A stretch of 64,000 bases of DNA from Bryum argenteum (Eukaryota > Streptophyta > Bryopsida > Bryales > Bryaceae), in contig CM073323.1 in NCBI GenBank assembly GCA_037043015.1, forward strand, positions 10,041,758-10,105,757, in the 5' to 3' direction. The stretch's first letter is position 1. Every line of letters starts with the position of its first letter. The translations under genes and the position numbers were made by a program. Below, one piece after another: positions 12,586-23,637 of the stretch. A model generated the notes under the pieces. The model worked only from the letters and a program-made list of their open reading frames with translations, was not told where the DNA came from and did no database searches.

Positions 12586-13118
12586 GATTCAACTACAAGG
12601 GCTCGTCTTAGACGGTAATAATGGCATGTAAAAGAAATTTGGATTAGGGGTTTGAATTTTGGGATCATACCTTGGAACCTTATTTACATGTTCAAGAAAC
12701 AAAACTTGAAAAAAAGAAGTAAAATCTCAATTTTTGGTGAATTTTGAAGTTTCTCCGATTTTATTGACTTTGGGCACATTCTGAGAATAAATGAGCATAT
12801 ACCGCAATTTGGGCAATTTTGAGCAGATTTAAACTTTGACCATGAATATCTTGTAACGTATGAGGAATTTTAAAGCGTGAGATGACTTTTTGGAAATGTA
12901 TGGAAAAACTTTCTAACTTGCAAATGTTTTGACTTCATTTGAGCTAAATATTAAAAATAGTAAGTCAAAAACTAATCAAACCCCAAATGTACTAGAGAAG
13001 CTACAAGATAGTGCCGATTCGGCATTATGGTTCGGTCAGCTTGCTTGCCCTACGGGTGCATAACTAACCCCACCATACTACCAAATCGGCACTACCCTGC
13101 AGCTTCTCTGGCGTTACA
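12586..13118. other. Intergenic with an imperfect hairpin
   Basis: No gene. An imperfect inverted repeat joins AGAGAAGCTACAAGATAGTG at about 12993 to CACTACCCTGCAGCTTCTCT at about 13090, giving a stem-loop of roughly 115 bp that could be another short MITE. Confidence 0.45.
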
Positions 13119-13271
13119 GGACTGTATGTCCAATATGATACTGTACATAGTATAAAATCACCGAATCGGCAAGCCTCGCCAAATATGGCTTGCAGAATCG
13201 ACGGTTTATCTCAGCTGCCAATTCCGCTCGGAAGAAGGGCTCAAAAATTGGCGGAATTGGACATACGGTCC
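13119..13271. mobile_element. Small inverted-repeat element beside the Harbinger transposon
   Basis: GGACTGTATGTCCAAT (13119-13134) and ATTGGACATACGGTCC (13256-13271) form a 16-bp inverted repeat with one mismatch, 153 bp end to end, non-coding. It ends 25 bp before the Harbinger element begins. TTA and TAA lie near the ends, but a direct target duplication is not clear. Confidence 0.6.
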
Positions 13272-13445
13272 TTTAACGACCAGAATATAGCCTTAAGGCC
13301 CGTTCGCACTTGGCCTTTGCAAAGAGCGTGGCTAAAAATTTAACACCCGCACAATTTGGGGAGGAATACCTTCTTTTGAGGAAAGGTGTCATCAATTAGG
13401 CTCGTAAAGGTGTAATCAATAGTGAGAGCATCTTCAGTCCTACGC

Positions 13446-14810
13446 ATGAAAAGACGCAAGTCCTCTACCTCATCTGCGGCGAGCCTCCCAACGGCTTCTT
13501 CTGCGCTTCAACGGAAGCACGGCACCGGAGGAAGCGGACTTGGCCCCGTTAAAGAACCTCCCTTGGCCGGCAATTTGAGAGTCTCCCTTGCGCCCGCTAC
13601 TGCAATCCGTTGCTACAGTGATCTTGCCACGATGGCGACGACCGACGGATCGAAGGCAACAAAGGGGAGGAATTTCTCGTCGGAGGAGGAGCGGCAGCTT
13701 TGCCGATCGTTTCTTCACGTTTCGCAGGACCCGATTGTGGGCAACGGCCAGCGTGCGGGTGCGTTTTGGGATAGAATTGCTAGACACTATCAAGATCACA
13801 AGCCGCAGGGGAAGGAGGATAGGCCGGCGAGGAGTTTGGAAACGAAATGGGGTGTGATAAAACACGATGTTTCAAAATTTGTTGCTGTGCATTCGCAGGT
13901 TTTGAATTTGAAGGAAAGCGGGACATCGCTAGAGGACGTTCTTCATCGAGCGCTCGAGCTCTATCGTGTTAAGCACCATAAGCAACAGGGCTTCCTCTAC
14001 CTCCATTGTTGGACAATACTGAAGGACATCCCACGATGGTTTGAGTCTGCTGTTGAGGTACGAGCGCGGCAGGTGATCAAGATTCCACCGCCGCAGCCGA
14101 TGAAGAAGAGGCGCTTGAGCACGGAGCTGCACGACACAACCGCAGTCGATGACGACGGAGAAGAGTGCGTCGAGGTTGACTCCGCTCTAGGCTCTCGGCG
14201 GCCGCAGCGTTCGACAGGGAACAAGGCGGCAAAGGAAGAACTCCACCGCGCTCGGGTGAAGGAGAGCACGATGCGCGCGCAGGCAAAAGCCACATCGGAG
14301 ATGGCAGCTGCGAACGCTGATAAGGTTGCCGTCATGCGGGATCAAGCTGCACTCCAGCTTTTCTCCATTCCGGACGATTCAGCCATGAGCGACATGGCCA
14401 GAGAGTACCTCCAATTGCGCCGCGAGGAAGAGCTCACCAAGGTCAAGCGGCGAATTCAACAGTCGAAGGCGGATATTTTTCTTGGGCCTTCTGGAGGTGC
14501 TGTTGAGGCGGGTTCGACCGGAGGCGTTGCAGGCGAGTTGGGCGAGTTGCACTCCGCTGGAGCCGGAGCAGGCGGTGGAGGAGCTGAGGATTTGAGCCAA
14601 GAATACGTTGAGCAACATGCAGGAGTGCAAGGCCTCGACATTCACCGCCCTCCAATTCCTTTTCCATTTTTTCCTCCAAATTATCAAAATGTGTGGGGAT
14701 CGTCTGTAGGATCCGGCGTCAGTTTAGGTTCAGGAGAGGGGTGCGACCGTGTGTATGCTCCTACGAGCCCCAATCTAGACAATTCCAGTGGCAGTGGCCA
14801 TGGATTTTGA
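13446..14810 (+). CDS. Harbinger ORF1, Myb/SANT-like DNA-binding protein
   Basis: In PIF/Harbinger elements this accessory protein binds the element's DNA and helps bring the nuclease to the ends and into the nucleus. The frame is open for about 454 codons from the ATG at 13446; a second ATG at 13632 (MATTDGSKATKGR) directly precedes the conserved domain and may be the true start. The domain begins with FSSEEERQLCRSFLHVSQDP, continues through FWDRIARHY and ends near LETKWGVIKHDVSKF, the trihelix/Myb-like pattern of aromatic anchors. Farther on are a basic stretch (PMKKRRL), a charged helix around AREYLQLRREEELTKVKRR, and a Gly/Ser-rich tail. The layout resembles the plant 'no apical meristem-associated' C-terminal family. 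No disabling mutation was seen. Confidence 0.85.
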   Translation: MKRRKSSTSSAASLPTASSALQRKHGTGGSGLGPVKEPPLAGNLRVSLAPATAIRCYSDLATMATTDGSKATKGRNFSSEEERQLCRSFLHVSQDPIVGNGQRAGAFWDRIARHYQDHKPQGKEDRPARSLETKWGVIKHDVSKFVAVHSQVLNLKESGTSLEDVLHRALELYRVKHHKQQGFLYLHCWTILKDIPRWFESAVEVRARQVIKIPPPQPMKKRRLSTELHDTTAVDDDGEECVEVDSALGSRRPQRSTGNKAAKEELHRARVKESTMRAQAKATSEMAAANADKVAVMRDQAALQLFSIPDDSAMSDMAREYLQLRREEELTKVKRRIQQSKADIFLGPSGGAVEAGSTGGVAGELGELHSAGAGAGGGGAEDLSQEYVEQHAGVQGLDIHRPPIPFPFFPPNYQNVWGSSVGSGVSLGSGEGCDRVYAPTSPNLDNSSGSGHGF

Positions 14811-15358
14811 AATAAATTTTTTCGTTTACCCTATCTTCCATCGAACAACCCGCTTCACAACCCCTCGAGCCTGTGGAGAATTCCGAAACATCACTGTGAG
14901 TCCCAAATTCTCCTTTTTCTTATCGTTATGATTGCATTTGTGATTGCATCTGGATACAACTCCCGAAAATGCGTTCTGAACATGGAGAAAATATCCATTT
15001 AGAGTGTGCGATTCCGGTTAGAGTGTGTGTAACTTTTCTCAACATGTGTTAATGGCCAATGCACTCGCCAATATGATACTTTGATGATGAGGAGGCTTCA
15101 AGGCTGTTTAAAACTTTTCTGAACACGTTTTGATGGCCAACCCAGTCACTAAGATGTTACTCTGATGGTGAACAGGCTTTCAATTACCATTCAGTGCACA
15201 TGCCTTTCACTTCGCATTTAACCATTTACATGTTGAATTTGAGTCTCTCCGTGTACGTACAGATAGTTGGATGTGTTACATTTAGCGTGACGATAAGCTG
15301 CAATGTGAAGCTGAAGGTATAGGTAGCAGAGGAAGTACAATGCAATGAAGTACAATGC
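14811..15358. other. Spacer between the two convergent Harbinger genes
   Basis: Non-coding spacer presumably holding both 3' ends. The phrase 'gatggccaa.cca.tcac.a.gat..tac..tgatg' occurs twice (about 15050-15085 and 15130-15165), a degenerate local repeat. Confidence 0.5.
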
Positions 15359-16648
15359 TTAGGAGCGTGTCTCTCCCTTTCTTTGCCACAGATGCTCAAT
15401 GAGGTCATTGCGCAAAGAGAAATGGTTGTTTGAATTCTCTATCTCAATGGTTCCGTTCCTGAACTCTTCAAATGATAGGCCCCCACCCATGCGGCCTCCT
15501 CTAATCCCCATATCAAAGAATGGCTCCAATTCTAAACCATTCTCATCTTGTATAATCATATTGTGCATGATTATGCAAGATTGAATGATGTCAGTCATCG
15601 TTTGTAGCTCCCATTGCCTGCAAGGATTGCGTAGAATCTCCCATCTGCTCTGAAGCACGCCGAAGGCCCTCTCAACATCCTTCCTGACCCCTTCTTGCAT
15701 CTTTGCAAAATGCTTCTTCTTCTCCTCCTGTGCTTCATGGATCGTTTGCACAAAACAAGACCATTGTGGGTATATGCCATCGGTGAGAAGGTAATATCGA
15801 GGGTATACATTACCATTCACCGAGAAGCTCAAGTGTTGACCTTCTCCATTGAGCATATTCTTGACAATGGGAGATCGATCCAAGACATTGATATCATTGT
15901 TCCCACCAGGTAGTCCAAAGAAAGAATGCCAAATCCACAGGGACTGGTCCGCAATAGCCTCTAAGATCACAGAGCGGTTCTTGTCCTTGTTTTGGAACTG
16001 CCCTTGCCATGCAACAGGGCAGTTTTTCCACTGCCAATGCATGCAATCCAACGAGGCAAACATGCCAGGAAATCCTCGTTCAGTGTTGATTTCTATCTGC
16101 CTTTTTAGATCAGCTTCCGTGGGAAGTCTGAGGTATTCAACCTCAAAGCAATGGCGAATGGCATTAACAAAGCGACGCATAGCCTCACCTGCAGTACTCT
16201 CGCCTAGCCGGCAATACTCATCGGTTGCATCAGCAGCAACCCCATAAGCAAGCATTCTAATAGCTGCTGTACACTTCTGAAGAGGGGACAACCCTAATCT
16301 TCCCAAGGCATCACATTTTTGCACAAAATATGAATCAAACGCAGTGACTGACTCTACAATCCTCATGAACAATTCTCTACGCATCCGAAATCGACGCCGG
16401 AACTTGACATGGTCAAAGGTAGGAGTAGGAGCAAAGTAATCTCTGACCAAGTGTTCATGCCACAATTCTCTGTCCCTGTGCACAAAATCCCTCCCCATGC
16501 GGCTACCTCTCCGCCTCCGCTTCACCTCCTCATCGGACTCACTTGAATCTTGGTGGATTGTCGCCAAGAACATCTCTTGCAACTCGTCATCAGAGTCTTG
16601 AGCTACTTCTTCAAACGCCCTCGACATCTCACGTCGCCATTGTTCCAT
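15359..16648 (-). CDS. PIF/Harbinger DDE transposase (HARBI1-like nuclease)
   Basis: This is the nuclease that cuts and rejoins the element. The start at 16648 (MEQWRREMSRAFEEV) gives 429 aa; the frame is open farther upstream, but that extension looks non-conserved. The catalytic aspartates and glutamate are visible: D201 in SLDCMHWQWKNCP, D290 in YYLLTDGIYP and E326 in DVERAFGVLQSRW, with the typical FFGLPGGNNDINVLDRSP block between the first two. An acidic N-terminus is followed by a basic RRRRGSR segment (about 44-50), a likely nuclear signal. No stop or frameshift interrupts it. It matches the 'plant transposon protein' subgroup of Harbinger nucleases. It is convergent with ORF1. Confidence 0.93.
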   Translation of the reverse strand: MEQWRREMSRAFEEVAQDSDDELQEMFLATIHQDSSESDEEVKRRRRGSRMGRDFVHRDRELWHEHLVRDYFAPTPTFDHVKFRRRFRMRRELFMRIVESVTAFDSYFVQKCDALGRLGLSPLQKCTAAIRMLAYGVAADATDEYCRLGESTAGEAMRRFVNAIRHCFEVEYLRLPTEADLKRQIEINTERGFPGMFASLDCMHWQWKNCPVAWQGQFQNKDKNRSVILEAIADQSLWIWHSFFGLPGGNNDINVLDRSPIVKNMLNGEGQHLSFSVNGNVYPRYYLLTDGIYPQWSCFVQTIHEAQEEKKKHFAKMQEGVRKDVERAFGVLQSRWEILRNPCRQWELQTMTDIIQSCIIMHNMIIQDENGLELEPFFDMGIRGGRMGGGLSFEEFRNGTIEIENSNNHFSLRNDLIEHLWQRKGETRS

Positions 16649-17285
16649 CTTCACAACAACTGGAGACTGTAGAGCACTTCCTACAAGCGCCACAAGAGCT
16701 CTTTGAAGCGGTACAAAACAATGCAGAAGGAGAAAACTGCGCCGCAGGAGCTCTTTGGAGCGGTGCAACGAGAAAAGGATTGTGAGCGAGCCGACACTAT
16801 TCACTTTCGATTTAGTGGCCAAAAGTTGTGACGTGGGAGATTTGATGAGGTGGCAGATTTTACAGTGGCAGTTTCGGACTGCGAGTTGGAGGGGAGGGAT
16901 CAACATGCGGCCACACACACAAGCGGCCCCGCAGACTAGCCTCGAAATATACGATACAGGGCTTTTTTACAGTTTCTGCATTGATGATGCTCTGAGGGGA
17001 TTATGTAATGGCCCCTCAAGTGGGACAATACATAAGACCACTCTTAAGTGAGGAAAATTTGAGAATCTTTCCAATATTGGTGCTCCCTTATATATTGCCT
17101 ACTATTGCTCAAAGCTCTTTTGTCCTCCTAAATGTTTGCTAATATCCTACTCTTTAAAGTGTGCATGTGGACATCCATGTAGGATTGGTAATTACTAATG
17201 AATGTAGGTGCAAACACACACTTTTTAATAGAGTTAAGACCTCCTCCTAAGACCTCCTCTAAGGCCAAGTGCAAACGGGCCTTTA

Positions 17286-18325
17286 GTCGACTTGAGGGGT
17301 TAAATAAGTTTAATATAGTTTTTTGAGATCCTCAGAAGCCAATAGTCTGTAGACGCAGTGCTTGGGATCAGTGTTGTCTTATCAGACAAAATTCCAATTA
17401 ATTTGTCAAACAAAATTTAAATGAGATGCACATTTGATACATTGAAAACGTCTTAGATGTACACCTCATTTAAATTGTGTCTGACAAATGAATAGGAACT
17501 TTGTCTAATAAGACAACCCTGCTTGGGATGTATTCCGAAATGTGAAATTCTCCTCCAAGATGTGGAATGTCTTTAGGATATGCATCTTCCATGTAAGAAA
17601 AAGTCTGGTCTGAAATAGTGTTTCTACTGGAGTCAGTCTGAAAAAGAAAAAAATGAGAATGAGGAAGAAGAACTCTAGTCTTCTTTCTCAGGATGATTTG
17701 AATCAAATATCTTGCCCATTGAATGTATATGCCCAAAAGACTGGATGAGACCGGTAAGCACAACTGATAGGGAGAAGAGAGACCAATTCTTGTATTCATT
17801 CATATTTGGTACAAATGATCTTCGTCTTCTTGTGTGCATAGTCTTTTCATTGCAAGGTATGACTTTTTAAGAGCTATCATTCAATGCGTGTAAGAGTATT
17901 CCTTGTGCTCTCCTAGTAAATCGCCTAGATGAAGCCTCTTGCAAAAAGAGTTGGGTAATACCGAGAGAGCATGGCGAGAGAATGCTCCAATATATGCAGG
18001 CCTCCAACTCTTCAATTTCTTGACCAATGGCGTCTTCCACCCCATCTTTAGAGCTTTGTCTTGTTGTCTTGCATGTGTGTAGCATATGAGGCACTCTCTA
18101 GCCTTGGACTGAAGCGTAGGTTCTCTTCCATCCCGAAAATTCATTTGTAATAACTAAAAGGGGAGTAAGTTTGTTCACTCTAATCACTTGTAGAAATTGA
18201 AGAAATCGAGACAGCCCACTTTGTAGCCTCTGTTTGTGATATTGCCCACCAAATTCCACTAAAGGCCTTTCGTGGGTTGCACAACAGATGCTCTCATGTT
18301 GGACTTGGTTCAAAATGACTTTGGT
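17286..18325. other. Intergenic, no gene recognised
   Basis: Short open frames occur on the minus strand (17470-17799, 17867-18313), but none resembles a known protein. Nothing else is supported. Confidence 0.45.
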
Positions 18326-18461
18326 TCTTTAACGCCAAAGTGACCATTTTCGGTTGACCCTGAGTGTCTCTTCATGTAGGTGAACATTCAAATCCTTTGT
18401 CGCCTATATGGAGAATCACGTAGGGTCAACCAAAAATGGTTGCCTCTTAGTTAAAGGATCA
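18322..18461. mobile_element. Short inverted-repeat element, about 140 bp
   Basis: GGTTCTTTAACGCC..AAGTGACCATTTTCGGTTGACCCT at about 18322-18361 is mirrored by AGGGTCAACCAAAAATGG..GTTAAAGGATC at 18422-18460. The stem is imperfect, with a loop of about 60 bp, and there is no coding capacity. Confidence 0.6.
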
Positions 18462-18687
18462 AACCGGGGGAGGTTGCTATGTAAGAGGAGGGACACACTA
18501 GTGGATGTGGGGCCAAAAGAGATACCCTTGGTTTCCAAGAAGTGAGAAGAAGTACCGTAAGGACATCTTAATTAAAGGGTTAAACCGGGGGAGATTGCTA
18601 TGTAAGAGGAGGGACACACTAGTGGATGTGGGGCCAAAGAGATACCCTTGGTTTCCAAGAAGTGAGAAGAAGTACCGTAAGGACAAC
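18446..18687 (+). repeat. 121-bp tandem repeat, two copies
   Basis: Two head-to-tail copies of a 121-bp unit, recognisable by AAACCGGGGGAG.TTGCTATG, GACACACTAGTGGATGTGGG and CCTTGGTTTCCAAGAAGTGA; the second ends in GTACCGTAAGGAC at about 18685. The copies are almost identical, so the duplication is recent. The unit is translatable (VGPKRYPWFPRSEKKYRKD) but unassigned. Confidence 0.9.
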
Positions 18688-19023
18688 ATTTTCTTTGGCA
18701 CTAGAAAAATTAGAGTTTACTTTGCTACTTTTTGGCTAGGTGGCAATACCGAATATCGTGCAAGGGTCATTTTGTTGTAACCATGAGTGATTGGGCCCAA
18801 GTAAGAAAGTGCTATACACTTGCAAATCTATTTCTTGAGAAGATATGGAGCGTCGAGTAAATACGAGAGGCGGGCTGGAGAAACCTTGATAAAAGGAACA
18901 AGCTATCTAAAATGATAGGACTGTAGCAACAACATCTCCTACTTGTCTCTTTTCCAGCAATTTCCAAAAGGACTCAAGTTTTCTGTCACTTCTCCAGTCC
19001 CTTCTGCTCCTGGTTTCCTCTAG
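18688..19023. other. Intergenic, no gene recognised
   Basis: No feature beyond the end of the tandem repeat frame. No protein family recognised. Confidence 0.45.
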
Positions 19024-19305
19024 TTGTGTTGTTTACACATCCTGCTGAGCCTGCTGGAATTTTCTATTCCTAGTTTGGAAATGAGACTCCAAAAAGTGTA
19101 GCTGGCAGGTCGCCGAGGTCGTGGGAGCAGCTGCTTGCGCGCAGCAGACCTAGCAGGCTCCGGAAGAATCCAAGAAAAGAACAGGAAAAGGGGTGAAAAC
19201 AGTGAAAACTTGGATTTACTTTTCTGCCTACCTGCCGGCAGGAAGTGTAAACGAAAGAGCAGGTAGCAGACCCAACAGGTTCAGCAGGATGTGTAAACAA
19301 CACAA
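19024..19305. mobile_element. Inverted-repeat element, about 282 bp
   Basis: TTGTGTTGTTTACACATCCT then GCTGAGCCTG (19024-19053) is mirrored by AGGATGTGTAAACAACACAA preceded by CAGGTTCAGC (about 19276-19305), an inverted repeat of about 30 bp with two mismatches. The interior is non-coding, with further CCTGC/GCAGG words. A target duplication is not evident. Confidence 0.7.
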
Positions 19306-20640
19306 GTGACATGAAGCTCGCAAGAGTCAATCATGAGGTCTCAAGTTTGACCTACTGCAAATACGTAGATGTTGCATGCGCCTCACCACATGGTTCAAGA
19401 ACTATACCCTCTTTGTGTGCCAAAAAAAAAGTAACATGGGAATTACTTCAAAGGTTTTTCATAGATAGATTCCTCAAAATCAATGTTGCAATATCTTCCC
19501 CTTAAGTTAGGCAAATTCATAACCATGATAATGCTCAGCGAGTGACATACAAAACTTATCAAGTGACTCGGCAATTTAATAATACTGTAGAAACGTCCAG
19601 TCACAAGAACGGGCTGCCCGATGAAGAAATAAAAAACAGCATGCAAGGCTGTCGTTATCCCCGCCACGCATCCCCCCGTTCCCGCCTCCTAACCCATCCA
19701 CATCATCACCCAGCTGGCAATCGCTAATGTCCTTTTCAGCTTTGGCAAAAAAGGCGCGCAGGAGCAACTCCCAAGGCAGCACTGTCTTCGATTACTAACT
19801 TTTCGAAGGAAAGGTGATCACGAGGTGAATTGATCAACTTATGTTATGGCACAGTCGTCGGAGGAGATTCGGAAGCGCCCATGCCAGATGTTCTTAAATG
19901 ACAGCGTCTGCGTAAATTCAATGCCATGCATGATGCTGTGCCTAAATTTGGCCAAACAGAAGATACCGAATTTATTTTTTCTTGAAACTATCAATAGAAG
20001 TCATGCTGGTCTTTTACCTGTTTTGTGAAAGGAAACTAATGTATTGATCAATAGGAAATGCAGAAAAAGCATCAATCTAAATTCAACTTTTATTCCTGAT
20101 GTGAGATAATCTGGTTGCGTTTCTTGCCGAGAAAGAAACTGTTCAGGTACATGATGTTCTTCCCGGTTGCTTGTTGCTTTGATTGTTTAAAAGTGAAAAA
20201 AATAATTCATCGATGTGTTCACTAAAAGGGAGATGCAGAATCTGCCATTACTAAGAAATCTGTAGAGATGAATTCAGATGTGAGCATATGGTAGCGTCTG
20301 CGTTAATCCAATGCCATGCACGATGATGTGCGGAATATGGCCATATGGAGGATACAGAAGTTTATTTTTATAAGCGATCAAATTATGCTGAACTTTTATT
20401 TTGTGAAAAAACTAATGTAATGATCAATAGAAACTGCAGAAAACAGATCAATGCAGAGTTAGTTGAATTCAATTTTATCTCCTGCTATGAGACATGATCA
20501 GGCCCGGTTGCGTTTCTTGCTGAGCAGGAAACTGTTCTGGTTCATGTGGTACTTTTTGATTGCTTGTTGCATTTAGAAACGAGAAGAAAAGATTAGATCA
20601 GTTGCGACAGTTGACAAGGAAATCATCCTTGTCAGGGCGC
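19306..20640. repeat. Gene-free stretch with a degenerate tandem duplication
   Basis: Sequence at about 19901-20195 is repeated, diverged, at about 20291-20585: shared words include GCGTCTGCGT, AATGCCATGCA.GATG.TGTG, GATCAATAG.AA, GGTTGCGTTTCTTGC and ATTGCTTGTTGC-like endings. The period is about 390 bp. A 60-codon frame starting at 19846 (MAQSSEEIRKRPCQ) looks like a first-exon fragment but continues into the repeat and is unassigned. The pair lies upstream of the first AWPM-19-like gene. Confidence 0.6.
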
Positions 20641-20673
20641 CAGCCATAGCCACAAAGTTCGAGCGAGTGTATG

Positions 20674-20680
20674 ACGTGTC
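20674..20680 (+). promoter_or_regulatory. ABRE-like motif upstream of AWPM-19-like gene 1
   Basis: ACGTGTC, an ACGT-core word of the ABA-response type, lies about 420 bp before the ATG at 21099. AWPM-19 family genes are typically ABA- and desiccation-induced, which makes the match suggestive, but a single 7-mer is weak evidence. Confidence 0.3.
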
Positions 20681-21056
20681 TAGTCGGGAAAGCTGCAGGA
20701 GTTTCAGAAGCGCTTCCCCACGTTCTGAGTCAGCTCAAAGTCAATGTCTCTGTGGTGAAGATTAGCAGCAACTCCGACCGACTCGAGCATACGGAGGAGT
20801 GCGCAATAACTGCAAGTGATCCGAAATGGATAAAGCTATGCAACTAGCTAGCTCCTTAGCTACAGCTTTCGATTTTAAAATTTGCGGCGTCGAATGTTTC
20901 ACGAGTTTTTAACAAGTGGCCCTGTGCGAGCGTGCCAACACGTCATCTACCAGCTGGAACTCCCGGTATCGTAGGATACTGAAGCATCAATTCGGTGCTC
21001 ATAAAGAGCGCTCGGATTTCTACACCTTGTATCGCTTTCCTTCGCTACCTTTTGTG

Positions 21057-21062
21057 TATAAA
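21057..21062 (+). promoter_or_regulatory. Possible TATA box for AWPM-19-like gene 1
   Basis: TATAAA 37 bp before the ATG at 21099. If used, the leader would be only about 10 nt, so a farther upstream start is also possible. Confidence 0.3.
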
Positions 21063-21098
21063 CTTTTGTACAGCGTACGGCTTCTCTCAGTAAGAGCA

Positions 21099-21878
21099 AT
21101 GGCTTTCGGTATGGGCCGCGGCATGACTGCTCCCCTTGCAGTCATCAACTTCATCCTCTATGTCGTCTCTGCTGCCCTTGCAGGCTCGATCCTGAACCGT
21201 AACTTCGATGGCAAGGAAGGTTATATCGGTGAGTAACTGGATCTTGAAATCTTAAATTTCATGGACATATTTTTATCTGCCGAAGATATTGAAATTTTTA
21301 CATGATTATGTGCAGGAAATGGAATCACATATACATTTTTGTTGTTTGCGCTTGTCGCAAGCGTCGTCGGCATTGCTTCAACGTTAGCTGGAGCTCATCA
21401 CCTACGTTTGTGGCGCACTGAGACGCTGGCCGCCGCTGCCGCCACAGCGTTGATTGCATGGTTGCTGACTCTGTTGGCCATGGGAGTGGCGTGCAAGGAG
21501 ATTCATACAGGCGGTTACCGCACCAAGAGGCTGGTAAGTGTCGCCATGGAAAGACACAAGTGCTTCAGAAAATGTTTCCTCCTCTGGTCCTTGATGTGCT
21601 CTAATACATCGTCTGATTCAACGGAAAAACAAAAGATCAGAATATCGATCGTTTCGGGAGAAAGAGACCAGTGACTAATTTTTATCAAAGTCAATGTCAT
21701 GGCAGCGCAATTCTGACAATTTCTGTGTGTGAACCTGTGCCTGCAGAAAGCTTTGGAAGCACTCATGATCATTCTGGCAGCTCTGGAGCTGCTGTACCTG
21801 CTGGCGACTCACGCTGGTGCCGTGACGAATGAGGGCTATGCCAATGCTCCTGCAACCAAGCGCACAACTACAGTGTAA
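21099..21878 (+). CDS. AWPM-19-like plasma-membrane protein, gene 1
   Basis: Three exons: 21099-21228, 21316-21533 and 21747-21878, all with GT-AG introns, give 159 aa. The protein is a small four-helix membrane protein of the AWPM-19/PM19-like family, which in plants is ABA-induced and associated with the plasma membrane and dehydration; a rice member has been reported as an ABA importer. Diagnostic wording: N-terminal VINFILYVVSAALAGSILNR helix, then LFALVASVVGIASTLAGAHH, IAWLLTLLAMGVACKEIH and ALMIILAALELLYLLATHAG. Length is typical. AATAAA at 21949-21954 is a likely polyadenylation signal. The gene is convergent with gene 2. The second exon is 218 nt, exactly as in genes 2 and 3. Confidence 0.9.
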
Positions 21879-21948
21879 ACTTACTGCGAAATTCGACAGA
21901 GTGGTGTACAATTGTTTGATTTTTGTTCATGTACACTAGATTGGAAGC

Positions 21949-21954
21949 AATAAA
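21949..21954 (+). terminator. Polyadenylation signal of AWPM-19-like gene 1
   Basis: AATAAA 71 nt after the stop codon, in an AT-rich 3' flank. Confidence 0.45.
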
Positions 21955-23637
21955 ACATACATTCAGTGCCGGGTACACTCTCAAATACTCGCCCCTGAAC
22001 TAAATGAGTGACCCATATCGTTGCATTACCAGATTTTCATGTTCTTCTGTGTTTTCAGAGCCTCCTCATGCAAACACACTATCTAATAATATAAGTCCAA
22101 GCAAGTGTATGAGTAGATGATTTGTCGGTAACATGGTTAGTTTTAGGACAGTATTACGGCTATATATTACCTTTTTGTATCATCAGATGAAACATTCTAT
22201 GATTGCTTCTTGAATAAAGGCGCAGGTTTTGTACTCTTTTCTCTAAGATATTAGACCTGGGTACATTCACTTTTTGTATGCATGTAGTGATTTAGGCCCT
22301 CTTTACACTAGAGTTGAGAAGCCAAGAGTGGAAGGATTGCAGTCAATGAGAGGCCTAAGAAATGTACAGATGATTGAATGCTTACTTGTTTTTGGATTAT
22401 ATCTATACTACCTCCTTTTAACAAATTTTTGGAGTAATAAGATTTACAACTTTAATATGGTCAAATGAATAATACCTCTGTTTATATCTATTTGAAACAT
22501 CATAGGACCGTTGAGTATTTGTAAGATGAGTATCAACAATACTTTCAGATAAGCAAAATGTTATTGGATATAACCAATGCAATAGTTCTCGAAAACACTT
22601 ACCTTCGTTAACAATAATATTGAATGATATAGAAATCAGTCAAATCACAATGATAAGAATTTGTAAATGTTGGAATCAATGAACATAATAATGATTTTGA
22701 ACTTGGCCATTTGTACCTACTAAGGAAAAGTAGAATCATAAATTTCTCCCCAAAGACCTACAAAGTCCAAATTTTTATGGATACTCAATGATAGCCATAA
22801 AATGAATGAGCCAAACCATCATATGATGGGATGCATGCATTTTAAGGCTTTTTCTTGATGATATAAAGAAACCCAACAAATTGCTCAAACCCTTGATAAT
22901 GGAACATTTTAAAAGTGACATAAAAGAAACTCAAAGACAACAATTAACAGAAAATGTCACTTTCCAATTTTTGTCGACCATTGCATAAACAATCTACTTT
23001 CTTCGCAACAGAAAAGTTCTAATTTACACCTTTTGAATAGTTCTATTCTTGTAGAAAGAAAATACTCATAACATCATTGCTTTGATAATAAAAATTAGTG
23101 AATGTTCCTAAACTGTGACAACTATGAAAGAAATGACACATTTCCATCACCGTAATGAATTATGCTACAGAATCACTTTCCATCACTAGAACAACACAAA
23201 AGTATACCCAAAAGTGGTATTTTACACTCAAGGTGAGTGTAGTACACCACATGGGCTGTACTTGTTGATACATTGCATGGTGTATTCAGGACACTTTTCT
23301 ACTAATATATTTACCCTACAATATGTCAATCATATCACAAATACCAAACATCGTCACACCGACATACAATCCTCCTTGAAGATTAGGATTTTCATTGCAA
23401 GACTTACACGTGCACTTAGGATCACCGACAAACAAACACATACCGACACAACCTCTGCAAACGTTCTAGAACATACCGACACGGTTGATCGGTTGAAGAT
23501 GTACAAGAAAATATTATATATTTGTTAAGAAACTGTTCTTTGTTACAAAATCATCATGTACAGTAAAAAGCAGAGGATCGAACAACAGTTAATAATTACA
23601 TATGTAGTGCCACTATGGCTATTTCACTCAACAAAAC
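21955..23637. other. Spacer between convergent AWPM-19-like genes 1 and 2
   Basis: AT-rich, no gene recognised. CCCTCTTTACACTAGAGTTG near 22289 resembles one end of the MITE at 38663-39136, so an eroded half-element may be present. Confidence 0.5.

Larger units (their letters stand above)
13296..17282. mobile_element. PIF/Harbinger DNA transposon, apparently complete
   Basis: The left end AGGCCCGTTCGCACTTGGCC (13296 on) is matched at the right by GGCCAAGTGCAAACGGGCCT (17263-17282), a 22-bp inverted repeat (with the flanking AA/TT) with one mismatch. TTA lies immediately outside at both ends (13293-13295 and 17283-17285), the three-base target duplication characteristic of PIF/Harbinger. Inside are the two expected genes in convergent orientation: a Myb/SANT-like protein (plus) and a DDE nuclease (minus), both uninterrupted. 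Total length is 3987 bp. Intact frames, ends and target duplication argue for a young, possibly mobile copy. Confidence 0.93.
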
